From DATBVX01 sp963705495 (lineage in GTDB: Bacteria > Pseudomonadota > Gammaproteobacteria > Steroidobacterales > Steroidobacteraceae), in assembly GCA_963705495.1 (NCBI GenBank), contig CAVPJQ010000008.1:310001-374000 (forward strand): 64,000 nucleotides of DNA. Direction: 5' to 3'. The notes under the pieces were generated by a model. The model did no database searches, was not told the DNA's origin, and saw nothing but the letters and a program-made list of their open reading frames with translations. This document shows, piece after piece, positions 28,327-36,024 of the stretch (positions within the stretch are counted from its first letter, which is position 1; every line of letters begins with the position of its first letter). Made by a program: the position numbers and the translations under genes.

Positions 28327-29855
28327 ATAGTTTCCTTGTAGCGCACGCCGGTGGTCTGAACGGGGCTGCCGTCGACGAAGCGTGGCCGGTAGCGTGCGCG
28401 CTTGACCGCGTTCAGCACCGCCTTGCCCGCGACGTCACCGGCATCATTGGCGCCAAGTTTCGCATCGCGTACCCGTCCGTCGGCGGTCACCGTGAACTCG
28501 ATTTCCGTGTGACGCTGCGTGTACTTCTCGGGCTCCGATTTGGGCGGGCGGGAATTCGACGGTGGGCGATACACGATTGGCATCGGTGAGTCGAGCACGG
28601 CAGTTCCAGGTGATCCTGGCGCGCTCAACACTTTCCATGCTTCGCCGTAGGCCTCCATGGCGGTGCGCGTGGTGCCTGCCGTGAGGCGCCAGTCTCCCAG
28701 CTCGAGCAGCGTTGCGGCACGCTCCGCAGTGGCTTCGCCGGGGTGAAAATCGAACACCTTGAGCGCGAATTCGAGCGCGTCCTCGCCATCGGGATTGAGA
28801 ATGGAAGCCATGCTGACGCCAGTGGCACTGCTCGGAGCCGTGGCGCCGGGGCCGCCGACGCCGCCACCGAGCGCTGAGTCATCGGCGGCACCCTCCGCGG
28901 TTTCCGGGCCGATGAAATATTCCAGGCGGTAGGTGCGCGCGATGCCGCGTAATGGCGCCACGGTGCGAAGGTCATAGTTTCCGCCGTCCTTGCGCACGAT
29001 ATCGAGGCAGCGGCTGTACATCTGGCGCGCGCTGAAGAAGCGCCCCTGTGATTCGAACCATCCGGCGGTGCGCGCCAGCGCCGGCACTACTCTCGGATCG
29101 CTCCTTCCGTACGTGGTCTCGGCCAGGCGCAACGCATATTGCTGCTCGCGTTGCGCATCGTCGTACTCATTGAGCGCGGTGTAGCCCGCGATCAGGGAGT
29201 CGAGCATTTCGAGTTGCGCGGGATTGAACAGGCCGTCGACCTTGCGGCTCACATCGACCGCGCGGCGCAGCGTGTCGGTGGCGGAAGCGTAGTCACCGGC
29301 GGCCGAGTAGGTCATACCCAGCCCGAACAGCGGCTTGATGATTTCGCGCGAATAGCCGCCCTGGTGCTGCTCCACGATCTTCACCGCGCGCTTGAAGGAG
29401 ACCTCCGCACTCGAGAAGTCCTTCACGCGCAGCTGGGTCGTGGCCAGATTGATCAACGGATTGACCAGCTGCTCGGCAGTGGCTCCGAATTCCTCCTCCG
29501 TCTGGGCGACTAGAGCCTGGGCCGGCGGCAATGCCTCCGCGAAGTGCCGCGCATCGAACTGCTGCCGAAACACACGATACGTATCCGCTCGGCCCGCGGC
29601 GTCGGGCGTCGGCGCTTCGGTGGCAGAGGTCGTGGCAGGCGGGGCGGGCGTCTTGGGGTTCGGTGCTGCCGAAACTTCCGTGGCCGCCGCCGCTGCGACC
29701 TGTTGTGATATCGCACCGCCCGCAGGCGATACGACGCTCGCGACGAGCGCGGCGCATGCCGCCGCCCGCACGGCAAACTTCACGAGCACAATCGGTCGTG
29801 CGAAACGCGTCACTCGCGTCCTCCATCGAAGCCGCGTGTTCTTCGTCCACGCCAT
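28311..29855 (-). CDS. TPR protein with TonB C-terminal domain
   Basis: A 514-residue protein. After a basic start, a hydrophobic segment (about residues 24-50, KFAVRAAACAALVASVV) acts as signal or anchor, followed by a Pro/Ala/Thr linker, TPR-like repeats (about 95-300) and a TonB_C domain at the end (FTVTADGRVRDAKLGANDAG, KRARYRPRFVDGSPVQT, YVRS). The ATG at 29855 has no ribosome site but lies about 15 bases below a TATACT hexamer, so a nearly leaderless transcript is possible. The 3' end overlaps the last cluster lipoprotein. It could be an energy-transducing partner of the ExbB-like protein, but that is inference. Confidence 0.75.
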   Translation of the reverse strand: MAWTKNTRLRWRTRVTRFARPIVLVKFAVRAAACAALVASVVSPAGGAISQQVAAAAATEVSAAPNPKTPAPPATTSATEAPTPDAAGRADTYRVFRQQFDARHFAEALPPAQALVAQTEEEFGATAEQLVNPLINLATTQLRVKDFSSAEVSFKRAVKIVEQHQGGYSREIIKPLFGLGMTYSAAGDYASATDTLRRAVDVSRKVDGLFNPAQLEMLDSLIAGYTALNEYDDAQREQQYALRLAETTYGRSDPRVVPALARTAGWFESQGRFFSARQMYSRCLDIVRKDGGNYDLRTVAPLRGIARTYRLEYFIGPETAEGAADDSALGGGVGGPGATAPSSATGVSMASILNPDGEDALEFALKVFDFHPGEATAERAATLLELGDWRLTAGTTRTAMEAYGEAWKVLSAPGSPGTAVLDSPMPIVYRPPSNSRPPKSEPEKYTQRHTEIEFTVTADGRVRDAKLGANDAGDVAGKAVLNAVKRARYRPRFVDGSPVQTTGVRYKETIYVRS

Positions 29856-29982
29856 GAAGAACACGCGCCAGTATACCCACCATTGCGCTTGGCACTGATG
29901 AACTTCGCGGGGCGGTGAGCAGTGGGACAGCGTGTTCAGTATCGGGTTCACCACGTGTCTGTCGGAACGAAAGGAGGCGCCT

Positions 29983-30009
29983 TTTTCCACTGCAATTTTC
30001 CACTACAAT
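29983..30009 (+). repeat. 13-bp tandem direct repeat in a divergent promoter region
   Basis: TTTTCCACTGCAAT (29983-29996) is followed at once by TTTTCCACTACAAT (29996-30009), a 13-base period with one mismatch. The second copy contains TACAAT, a fair -10 hexamer, 15 bases before the ATG at 30025. It could be a regulator site or a repeat-derived promoter. Confidence 0.4.
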
Positions 30010-30024
30010 CGGGCGCCAACAACA

Positions 30025-30780
30025 ATGAACCAGCAGAGTCACCCCGGGCCGCCTTCCGACACCAGGGTTGCGCCCAAGAATCCCGCCGGGCAGAGCGCCC
30101 CCCGGTGGACCGCTCTCGTTGCGGGCGGGAGCGGCCTCGTCGGTAGTCGCCTGCTCGAAGCACTGGCGGGGACTGCCGAATGCGGGCGCGTCATTGCGAT
30201 CACGCGCCGCCCGCTGGTTTACGATCACCCCAAGCTCGCAAATCGAATCGTTCCGTTCGACAAGATCGCCGAATTGATCGGCGCAACACACGCCGACGTC
30301 GCATTCTGCTGTCTCGGAACGACGCTCAAGGCTGCAGGATCGAAGCAGGCTTTTCGCCAGGTCGATTTCGATTACACGGTGGATTTCGCGCGTGCGGCAC
30401 ACAAGGCGGGGGTGAGGCGCTTCGTTCTGAATTCTGCGGTCGGTGCCGATCCCGCCTCCAGGTATCTTTACCTGCGAGTCAAGGGCGAAACCGAGGAGGC
30501 GATTGCAAGGCTCGGATTTGCTTCGCTGGACATCCTGCAGCCGAGTTTGCTCCTCGGCGTGCGCAAGGAATTGCGCCCCGCGGAGCTGGCCCTGATGGGA
30601 ATCCTGCCGCTGGTGAGCCCGCTGCTGCTCGGCAAGTTCGAACGGTACCGGCCCGTCAGCGCGAGCGTGCTCGCGGCAGCCATGATCGGCGCCACGCGTA
30701 CCGCCCGCAAAGGGCAGTACCGATATACGTGGCGTGGCATCCACGAGCTCGCGGGCAAGCGCAGTTCGAACCGCCGCTGA
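30025..30780 (+). CDS. NAD(P)-binding Rossmann protein (TIP30/HTATIP2-like)
   Basis: A 251-residue protein with a dinucleotide-binding motif GGSGLVG at residues 34-40, then VIAITRRPL, HADVAFCCLGTTLKAAGSK and RFVLNSAVGAD. These fit the atypical short-chain group that includes human HTATIP2/TIP30 and bacterial oxidoreductases of unknown substrate. The last part (RPVSASVLAAAMIGATR) is typical of the family's C-terminus. No ribosome site is visible before the ATG; a TACAAT hexamer 15 bases upstream hints at a very short leader. An in-frame upstream ATG at 29932 is rejected because it lies above that hexamer. The gene is divergent from the TonB_C gene. Confidence 0.8.
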   Translation: MNQQSHPGPPSDTRVAPKNPAGQSAPRWTALVAGGSGLVGSRLLEALAGTAECGRVIAITRRPLVYDHPKLANRIVPFDKIAELIGATHADVAFCCLGTTLKAAGSKQAFRQVDFDYTVDFARAAHKAGVRRFVLNSAVGADPASRYLYLRVKGETEEAIARLGFASLDILQPSLLLGVRKELRPAELALMGILPLVSPLLLGKFERYRPVSASVLAAAMIGATRTARKGQYRYTWRGIHELAGKRSSNRR

Positions 30781-30799
30781 TATCCGGGAGCAGCGCGAA

Positions 30800-32002
30800 T
30801 CAGCGCTGCACGGCAATGCGAATGGTGTTCGCCCCGCCCAGCAGGGCGAGCAGGATGCCCGCTGCGAGAGCGAGTAGCGGATCTGTGATCTCGGCCGAAC
30901 GCTCGGGCAACCACAGCTGGGCCACTTCGATGAGCGCCAGCAGGATCGCTGTCAGCCCGGTGGCGAGCGCAACTCCCATTCCCCAGCGCGTCAGCAGCCA
31001 CACGAGTGAGAAGTACCAGAAGCACTTCTCGAGCAGCACCGAGTAGTTGACTTCCAGGCTGTCATTTAGGGAATTCATGAACGGCACCCAGCTGAAGGAG
31101 TGCGGCTCGGCAAGAAACTCGAACGGCTTGAGGCCTTGCAGGGCGATTACGCTCGCGAGCAGCAACGCGAGCACGCCCGCGCGGCGCCGATCCGGCATCG
31201 CGACCAACGCAGCCGAGACCGGAATGCACAGGACCAGCGCCAGGAGCTCGGGCGCCACCAGCACCTTGCCGACGATCACGATGCGGCCGACGAGCACGAT
31301 GAGGATGATGGCGCCGAGCGCATGCAAGGAGTATTCGCGTCGCCACAGGTGCCGTACCGCGTACCCGACCACCAGCCAGCCGACCATGTAGCGATAGGTA
31401 TCCAGCACGCCGAACTGAGGGTCGAGAAAGATCGGCTTGAGGGCATCCTTGAATTTCTGCCAATCGAGAGTCGGAACGAAAGGCGCGAGTCGAAAGCCGA
31501 GCCACAGCAGCAGGATCCCGAGCGGCACCGGCTCAGGCCGGCCCGGCGCGATTCCCGGAATCCGGATCGTCGAACCGATCTCGAGATATGCGAGTGCGAT
31601 CAGTCCACCCGCGAGAGTTCCGGTGGCGTTGAGCACTACATCGGTGAGGCTCGAAACGCGTGACGGCGCGTGGACCTGCAGCATCTCCACAGCGCAGGAA
31701 AGCATCGTGCCGAGAATTACGGTCCAGACGAGTCGTGTCAGCGCACCCCAGCGTGATGGCCAGGAGAGCAGCAGGCACAGGCCCAGCGGCATGTAGAGCA
31801 GCAGGTTTGCGACCAGATCGCCCCGCGAAGTGCGTTGGAAGCTCAGTCCGCTGAGGAGCTCGAAAAGCCCGCTTTCACCGAGCGCGTCGAAGCGGAACGG
31901 AAACAGCGAGCCGTAGAGGATCAGGACCAGGGTGGCGACGGCAAGCCAGCGGGCCACCGGCTGGAACTGCCGCGTCGTCTTGTGCACCAGCGGATCACGC
32001 AT
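30800..32002 (-). CDS. Double VanZ-like membrane protein
   Basis: A 400-residue polytopic protein. The first half carries the VanZ pattern: FRFD after helix 1, VANLLLYMPLGLCLLL, and SCAVEMLQVHAPSRVSSLTDVVLNATGTLAG. A second, weaker VanZ-like unit follows near the C-terminus (NYSVLLEKCFWYFSLVWLL, LIEVAQLWLPERSAEITDPLLALAAG). VanZ itself confers low-level teicoplanin resistance; most chromosomal homologues are uncharacterised. The ATG at 32002 is preferred to a GTG three codons earlier. The gene converges with the NAD(P)-binding gene, leaving 19 bases between stops. Confidence 0.85.
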   Translation of the reverse strand: MRDPLVHKTTRQFQPVARWLAVATLVLILYGSLFPFRFDALGESGLFELLSGLSFQRTSRGDLVANLLLYMPLGLCLLLSWPSRWGALTRLVWTVILGTMLSCAVEMLQVHAPSRVSSLTDVVLNATGTLAGGLIALAYLEIGSTIRIPGIAPGRPEPVPLGILLLWLGFRLAPFVPTLDWQKFKDALKPIFLDPQFGVLDTYRYMVGWLVVGYAVRHLWRREYSLHALGAIILIVLVGRIVIVGKVLVAPELLALVLCIPVSAALVAMPDRRRAGVLALLLASVIALQGLKPFEFLAEPHSFSWVPFMNSLNDSLEVNYSVLLEKCFWYFSLVWLLTRWGMGVALATGLTAILLALIEVAQLWLPERSAEITDPLLALAAGILLALLGGANTIRIAVQR

Positions 32003-32216
32003 CGGTCGCACGCGCCGGCGTGGCTGGACTTGCTCCTGGAAGCTCGGTCACGAGGCGAACATAACGAACATCTGGCTGCGATGAAAGGCACGGCCGCGCT
32101 CTTGACGCTTCACTTGACGCCGCGTGGCGACAGTCGCCGACGTGGCACGCGCGTGCACTTTGCCAATCCTGCGGGCGCACGGTAACGTTGCCCGCGCTCA
32201 CCGGCCGAGGAGATGC

Positions 32217-32672
32217 ATGAATACAAGCAAATGGGCTGTCGCGCTGGTCGTCGTGCCGATGCTGAGCGCGTGCAGCCATTGGTCCTGGAATCCGCGCGAC
32301 TGGTTTGGCGGCAAGCCCGAGCCCGCACCTGCCCCGGTCGAGCTCCTCAGCATCCAGTCGACGTCCGCGAATCCCGCGGGCGAGCGTTTCGTGCAGACCT
32401 GGGAGGGGGCGCGGCTGGTCGTCGACATCTACAGCGACAGTGGCATTGGCCGCGCGGTCGTGAAACCACGCGATCAGGGCTGGCCGTTGAAAATCGCCTT
32501 TCGTCTCAATCTCACCGCGGTGGAGGACTTCGAGATCCGTGGCGCGCAGAACCTGCGCTGGAGCCTGGGTCACGAGCCGCTGGCGCAGCCCGCGCTGATC
32601 GACGTCCCGTACGGCGCCTACCAGAAGGACACTGCGCAGATCGAGATCCAGTGGGTCGACCATTACCGGTGA
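32217..32672 (+). CDS. Small lipoprotein of unknown function
   Basis: A 151-residue protein with GAGGAG 8 bases upstream of the ATG and a lipobox LSAC (Cys19). The mature part begins with a Trp-rich segment (HWSWNPRDWFGG) and a Pro/Ala linker, followed by a beta-sandwich-like domain of about 110 residues (VELLSIQSTSANPAGERFVQTW, KIAFRLNLTAVEDFEIRG). No family is recognised. It is monocistronic, between the divergent VanZ gene and the convergent VNG-repeat gene. Confidence 0.7.
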   Translation: MNTSKWAVALVVVPMLSACSHWSWNPRDWFGGKPEPAPAPVELLSIQSTSANPAGERFVQTWEGARLVVDIYSDSGIGRAVVKPRDQGWPLKIAFRLNLTAVEDFEIRGAQNLRWSLGHEPLAQPALIDVPYGAYQKDTAQIEIQWVDHYR

Positions 32673-32677
32673 CTTGA

Positions 32678-32692
32678 GGAGCAGCCTGCTCC
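32678..32692. terminator. Short hairpin between convergent genes
   Basis: GGAGCAG-C-CTGCTCC is a compact inverted repeat 6 bases after the lipoprotein stop, inside the 78-base gap between convergent genes. No T-run follows. A second GCTGCTCC at 32743-32750 could pair with its left arm to make a longer structure. Terminator function is only possible. Confidence 0.25.
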
Positions 32693-32750
32693 GGTCGCGG
32701 CTTAAGTCTCGTGAGCCAGACCCACGCCCGCTGCTGACTCGCGCTGCTCC

Positions 32751-33404
32751 CTAGCTCGGTGCGTTGTCGCCGGAGAACTTGATGGGCGTTGCGCCGCTCA
32801 CTTCGCCGATCGTGGCGCTGTCGCTCACGTACAGTTTCACTTCGCGCTCGAACTTCATCGGGCCCTCAACGCTCGCTCCTGGACCGATGACGATACGCGG
32901 CACGTGCTTGGTGAACGAAATGCTGAAACCGTTCGACTTCTGGACCGTGATGCCGCCTTCGACGCGCGAATCTGCGCCCACCTCGATGTCACCCATCACG
33001 GTACGAATGCCACCGGCGACGTGAGCACCGTTGAGCTCGAAGCGACCATTGACGTTCGCGAGCTTGCCGGCGACGTCCGCGCCCTTGTGCAGCACGATTG
33101 ACCCATTCACGCACGAGACATCGGCAGCAATGCGCGCATTCGCGCCGATGGTGATCGAGCCGTTGACGGCCTGCACCGAGTTGGCGCTCGCGTTGTCGCC
33201 AATGGTGATGCCACCGTTCACCGTCTCGGCGTCCTTGACCGCGGCTCCTTCCGCCACGCGGATGGCGCCGTTGACGGTCGTCGCGTCCTGCAGGGGCTGC
33301 CCTGGCTCGACATTGACGGAACCGTTGACCCTTTCGTTGTCACTCTCGACGTCGCAAGCCGCGCCCGCCAACGCCAGGATGAGTACGAGGACATATCTGA
33401 TCAT
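32751..33404 (-). CDS. VNG-repeat beta-helix lipoprotein (polymer-forming/DUF4097-like)
   Basis: A 217-residue protein with AGGAGAA before the ATG and a lipobox ending AGAAC (Cys17). The body is built from a V-N-G repeat at residues 26, 44, 62, 80, 99 and 118, that is every 18-19 residues, each followed by S/A/G-I/V and a GA/GD turn. This is typical of a right-handed beta-helix like that of bactofilins and other polymer-forming proteins. The C-terminal part (SFTKHVPRIVIGPGASVEG) closes the helix. A secreted, lipid-anchored bactofilin-like solenoid is inferred; the function is unknown. It is divergent from hrpB across 51 bases. Confidence 0.75.
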   Translation of the reverse strand: MIRYVLVLILALAGAACDVESDNERVNGSVNVEPGQPLQDATTVNGAIRVAEGAAVKDAETVNGGITIGDNASANSVQAVNGSITIGANARIAADVSCVNGSIVLHKGADVAGKLANVNGRFELNGAHVAGGIRTVMGDIEVGADSRVEGGITVQKSNGFSISFTKHVPRIVIGPGASVEGPMKFEREVKLYVSDSATIGEVSGATPIKFSGDNAPS

Positions 33405-33455
33405 TATGTTTTCTCCTTTGGCATACTCGCGGCCGACTGCCCCGGCCGCAGGCTC

Positions 33456-36017
33456 ATGGCGCTTGATCTTCCCATACAAGAGATCGTCCCTGCACTTCGT
33501 GAGGCGCTGAACTCGCATCGCAACGCAGTTCTGCAGGCGCCACCCGGCGCCGGCAAGAGCACCGTCGTGCCGCTGGAATTGCTGGGCGAGCCCTGGTTGC
33601 GCGGCCGGCGTCTCATCATGCTCGAGCCGCGGCGTCTCGCGACCCGCGCCGTGGCCAGCCGCATGGCGCAATCGCTCGGCGAATCGGTGGGGCAGACTGT
33701 CGGCTATCGAATGAGACTCGAGAGCCGTACGAGTGCTGCGACGCGCATCGAAGTCCTCACCGAAGGCGTGCTCGCGTCGATGCTGCAACACGACGCCGCG
33801 CTGGAAGGCGTAGGTGCCGTCCTGTTCGATGAGTTTCACGAGCGGAGCCTGCAGGCAGACCTGGGTCTTGCCCTGTGTCTCGATGTCCAGGCGGTCCTGC
33901 AACCAGAGCTGCGGCTGCTGGTGATGTCCGCAACCCTTCCTGCCGAACCGATTGCAGCGTTGCTCGGCGATGCAGCGATCGTGCGCGCGGGCAGCCGAAT
34001 TCACCCCGTCGAGGTGCGTTACCAGCAACGCGATGCGAAGCGCGCCTCCGCTCTGCGAGCGCCTCTCGGCGACATTGCCACCAGCGCCAGGCTGGCGGCG
34101 TCGGGCGCACTGCGCGCACTGCGCGAGCAGGAAGGGGACGTTCTGGTGTTTCTCCCGGGCGCCGCCGAGATCCGGCGTGTCGAACAAGTTCTTCAGTCGG
34201 AGCTGCAGAACACCAACGTGCGCATACTGCCATTGCTGGGCGAGCTTGAACTCGCGGCGCAGGAGCTCGCACTGCGCCCTGCAGCACACGGCACACGCAA
34301 GATCGTGCTCGCCACCAACATTGCAGAGACCAGTCTCACCATCGAGGGCATCGGCGCTGTGGTCGACTCTGGCCTCGTGCGCCGCTCGCGCTTCGACCCC
34401 GCAAGCGGCATGAGTCGTCTCGAGACCTTGCGCGTCTCGCGTGCCTCCGCCGATCAGCGCTGCGGGCGCGCGGGGCGACTGGGGCCGGGCACCTGCTACC
34501 GGCTATGGTCCGAGGGCGTGCAGGCAACGCTCGAAGCCGAGACACCGGCCGAGATCCTGGAGGCGGACCTAGCGCCATTGGCCCTGGACCTCGCCGCCTG
34601 GAACGTGGCGGACCCGCAGCAACTGCGCTGGCTCGATCCCCCTCCCCAGGCGCCGTATGAACAGGCGCGCGAACTGCTGCGAGATCTGGACGCGCTCGAT
34701 GCGGCGGGACGCATCACGCCCGTCGGCCGCGACATGCTCGAGCTTCGCGTTCACCCGCGCCTTGCGCACATGCTGCTGCGTGCCCGCGAGCTCGGGTTCC
34801 AGGAGCAGGCCTGCAACCTGGCAGCGCTGCTCAGCGAGCGCGACGTGTTCCAGCACGGCGCGCGCAGCGCCGACGCCGATGTCCGCAGCCGTCTGGAGCT
34901 AATACGTGGGGATGCGGCCGGGGTGAGTGTGGATCGTGCGGGGCTCGAGCGCGTGCGCCGGGTGTCGGTGCAGCTGCATCAGCGACTCAGCAGGATTCCC
35001 GGCGGCGAGTCAACGGGGAGCCCGGTCGCGGAGGCTGACGTTGCAGGCGTGCTCCTGGCGTTCGCCTATCCGGATCGCGTTGCACGCCGACGCAGTGACG
35101 GCGAGCGACGCTATCTTCTCAGCAACGGCCGCGGTGCGCGCTTCGCGGAGCCGCAACCTCTTGCGCGCGCCGAGTTCCTGGTGATCGCTGCGCTCGATGA
35201 CAGCGAGCGGGAAGCGAGAATATTTCTCGCTGCGCCGCTGACCTGTGGCGCGCTCGAAGCAGCGCTGGGCCAGCACATCGAACGGCTCGAGCGCATCGAA
35301 TGGAATGATCGCGAGCGCGCCGTCGTTGCTGTCGGCGAACGACGCCTCGGAGCGCTCGTCATCGAATCCACTACGCTTGCGGAGCCCGACCCGGAGCGAG
35401 TCACTGCGACTCTCATCGCAGGCCTCCGCAAGCACTCGCTCGAGGTCTTGCCGTGGAGTCCGGAGCTGCGCACCTGGCAGGCGCGTGTGCAGTTCGCGCG
35501 TGCACTGCCTGCACAGGCAGCGGCGGGCTGGCCTGATGTGGGCGATCAGGCCTTGCTCGCGTCACTCGAGAGCTGGCTTGCGCCCTGGCTCGGTGGGTTG
35601 TCGCGAATTGCTCATCTGGCCCGTCTCGACCTGCGGGAGATTCTTACCGCGATGCTCGGCCACGATCTGCAGCGCCGCCTGGAGCAGCTCGCACCCACCC
35701 ATCTTCCGGTGCCGAGCGGCTCGCGCATTCGCATCGACTACCTGGGCGAAGATGCACCCTCCATGTCGGTGCGTTTGCAGGAAGTATTCGGACTGGAGAG
35801 CACGCCCCGCATTGGCGGCGGCACGGTGCCGTTGCTGATCAAGCTGCTGTCACCGGCGCAAAGACCGGTGCAGGTGACGCGCGACCTGGCCAGCTTCTGG
35901 ACTAACGGCTATGGCGAGGTGCGCAAAGAGCTGAAGGGGCGCTACCCGAAGCACTCGTGGCCGGAGAATCCGCGCCTTGCGCCGGCGGTGCGCGGCGTGC
36001 GACGTCGTCAGCGTTGA
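33456..36017 (+). CDS. hrpB: ATP-dependent helicase HrpB
   Basis: An 853-residue DEAH-family helicase of normal HrpB length. Walker A GAGKST lies at residues 31-36, DEFH at 125-128, SAT at 158-160 (VMSATLP), and motif VI QRCGRAGRLGPG follows about residue 335. Conserved C-terminal blocks end with the HrpB-type tail SFWTNGYGEVRKELKGRYPKHSWP. In E. coli HrpB is dispensable and poorly understood; RNA-dependent ATPase activity is expected in the cytoplasm. The gene stops 7 bases before the stop of the convergent TonB_C gene. Confidence 0.95.
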   Translation: MALDLPIQEIVPALREALNSHRNAVLQAPPGAGKSTVVPLELLGEPWLRGRRLIMLEPRRLATRAVASRMAQSLGESVGQTVGYRMRLESRTSAATRIEVLTEGVLASMLQHDAALEGVGAVLFDEFHERSLQADLGLALCLDVQAVLQPELRLLVMSATLPAEPIAALLGDAAIVRAGSRIHPVEVRYQQRDAKRASALRAPLGDIATSARLAASGALRALREQEGDVLVFLPGAAEIRRVEQVLQSELQNTNVRILPLLGELELAAQELALRPAAHGTRKIVLATNIAETSLTIEGIGAVVDSGLVRRSRFDPASGMSRLETLRVSRASADQRCGRAGRLGPGTCYRLWSEGVQATLEAETPAEILEADLAPLALDLAAWNVADPQQLRWLDPPPQAPYEQARELLRDLDALDAAGRITPVGRDMLELRVHPRLAHMLLRARELGFQEQACNLAALLSERDVFQHGARSADADVRSRLELIRGDAAGVSVDRAGLERVRRVSVQLHQRLSRIPGGESTGSPVAEADVAGVLLAFAYPDRVARRRSDGERRYLLSNGRGARFAEPQPLARAEFLVIAALDDSEREARIFLAAPLTCGALEAALGQHIERLERIEWNDRERAVVAVGERRLGALVIESTTLAEPDPERVTATLIAGLRKHSLEVLPWSPELRTWQARVQFARALPAQAAAGWPDVGDQALLASLESWLAPWLGGLSRIAHLARLDLREILTAMLGHDLQRRLEQLAPTHLPVPSGSRIRIDYLGEDAPSMSVRLQEVFGLESTPRIGGGTVPLLIKLLSPAQRPVQVTRDLASFWTNGYGEVRKELKGRYPKHSWPENPRLAPAVRGVRRRQR

Positions 36018-36024
36018 AGTCGCG

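Noticed and set aside
33405..34289. Upstream extension of the VNG-repeat lipoprotein frame
   Set aside because: It runs antisense through hrpB, and a strong ribosome site plus lipoprotein signal fix the start at 33404.
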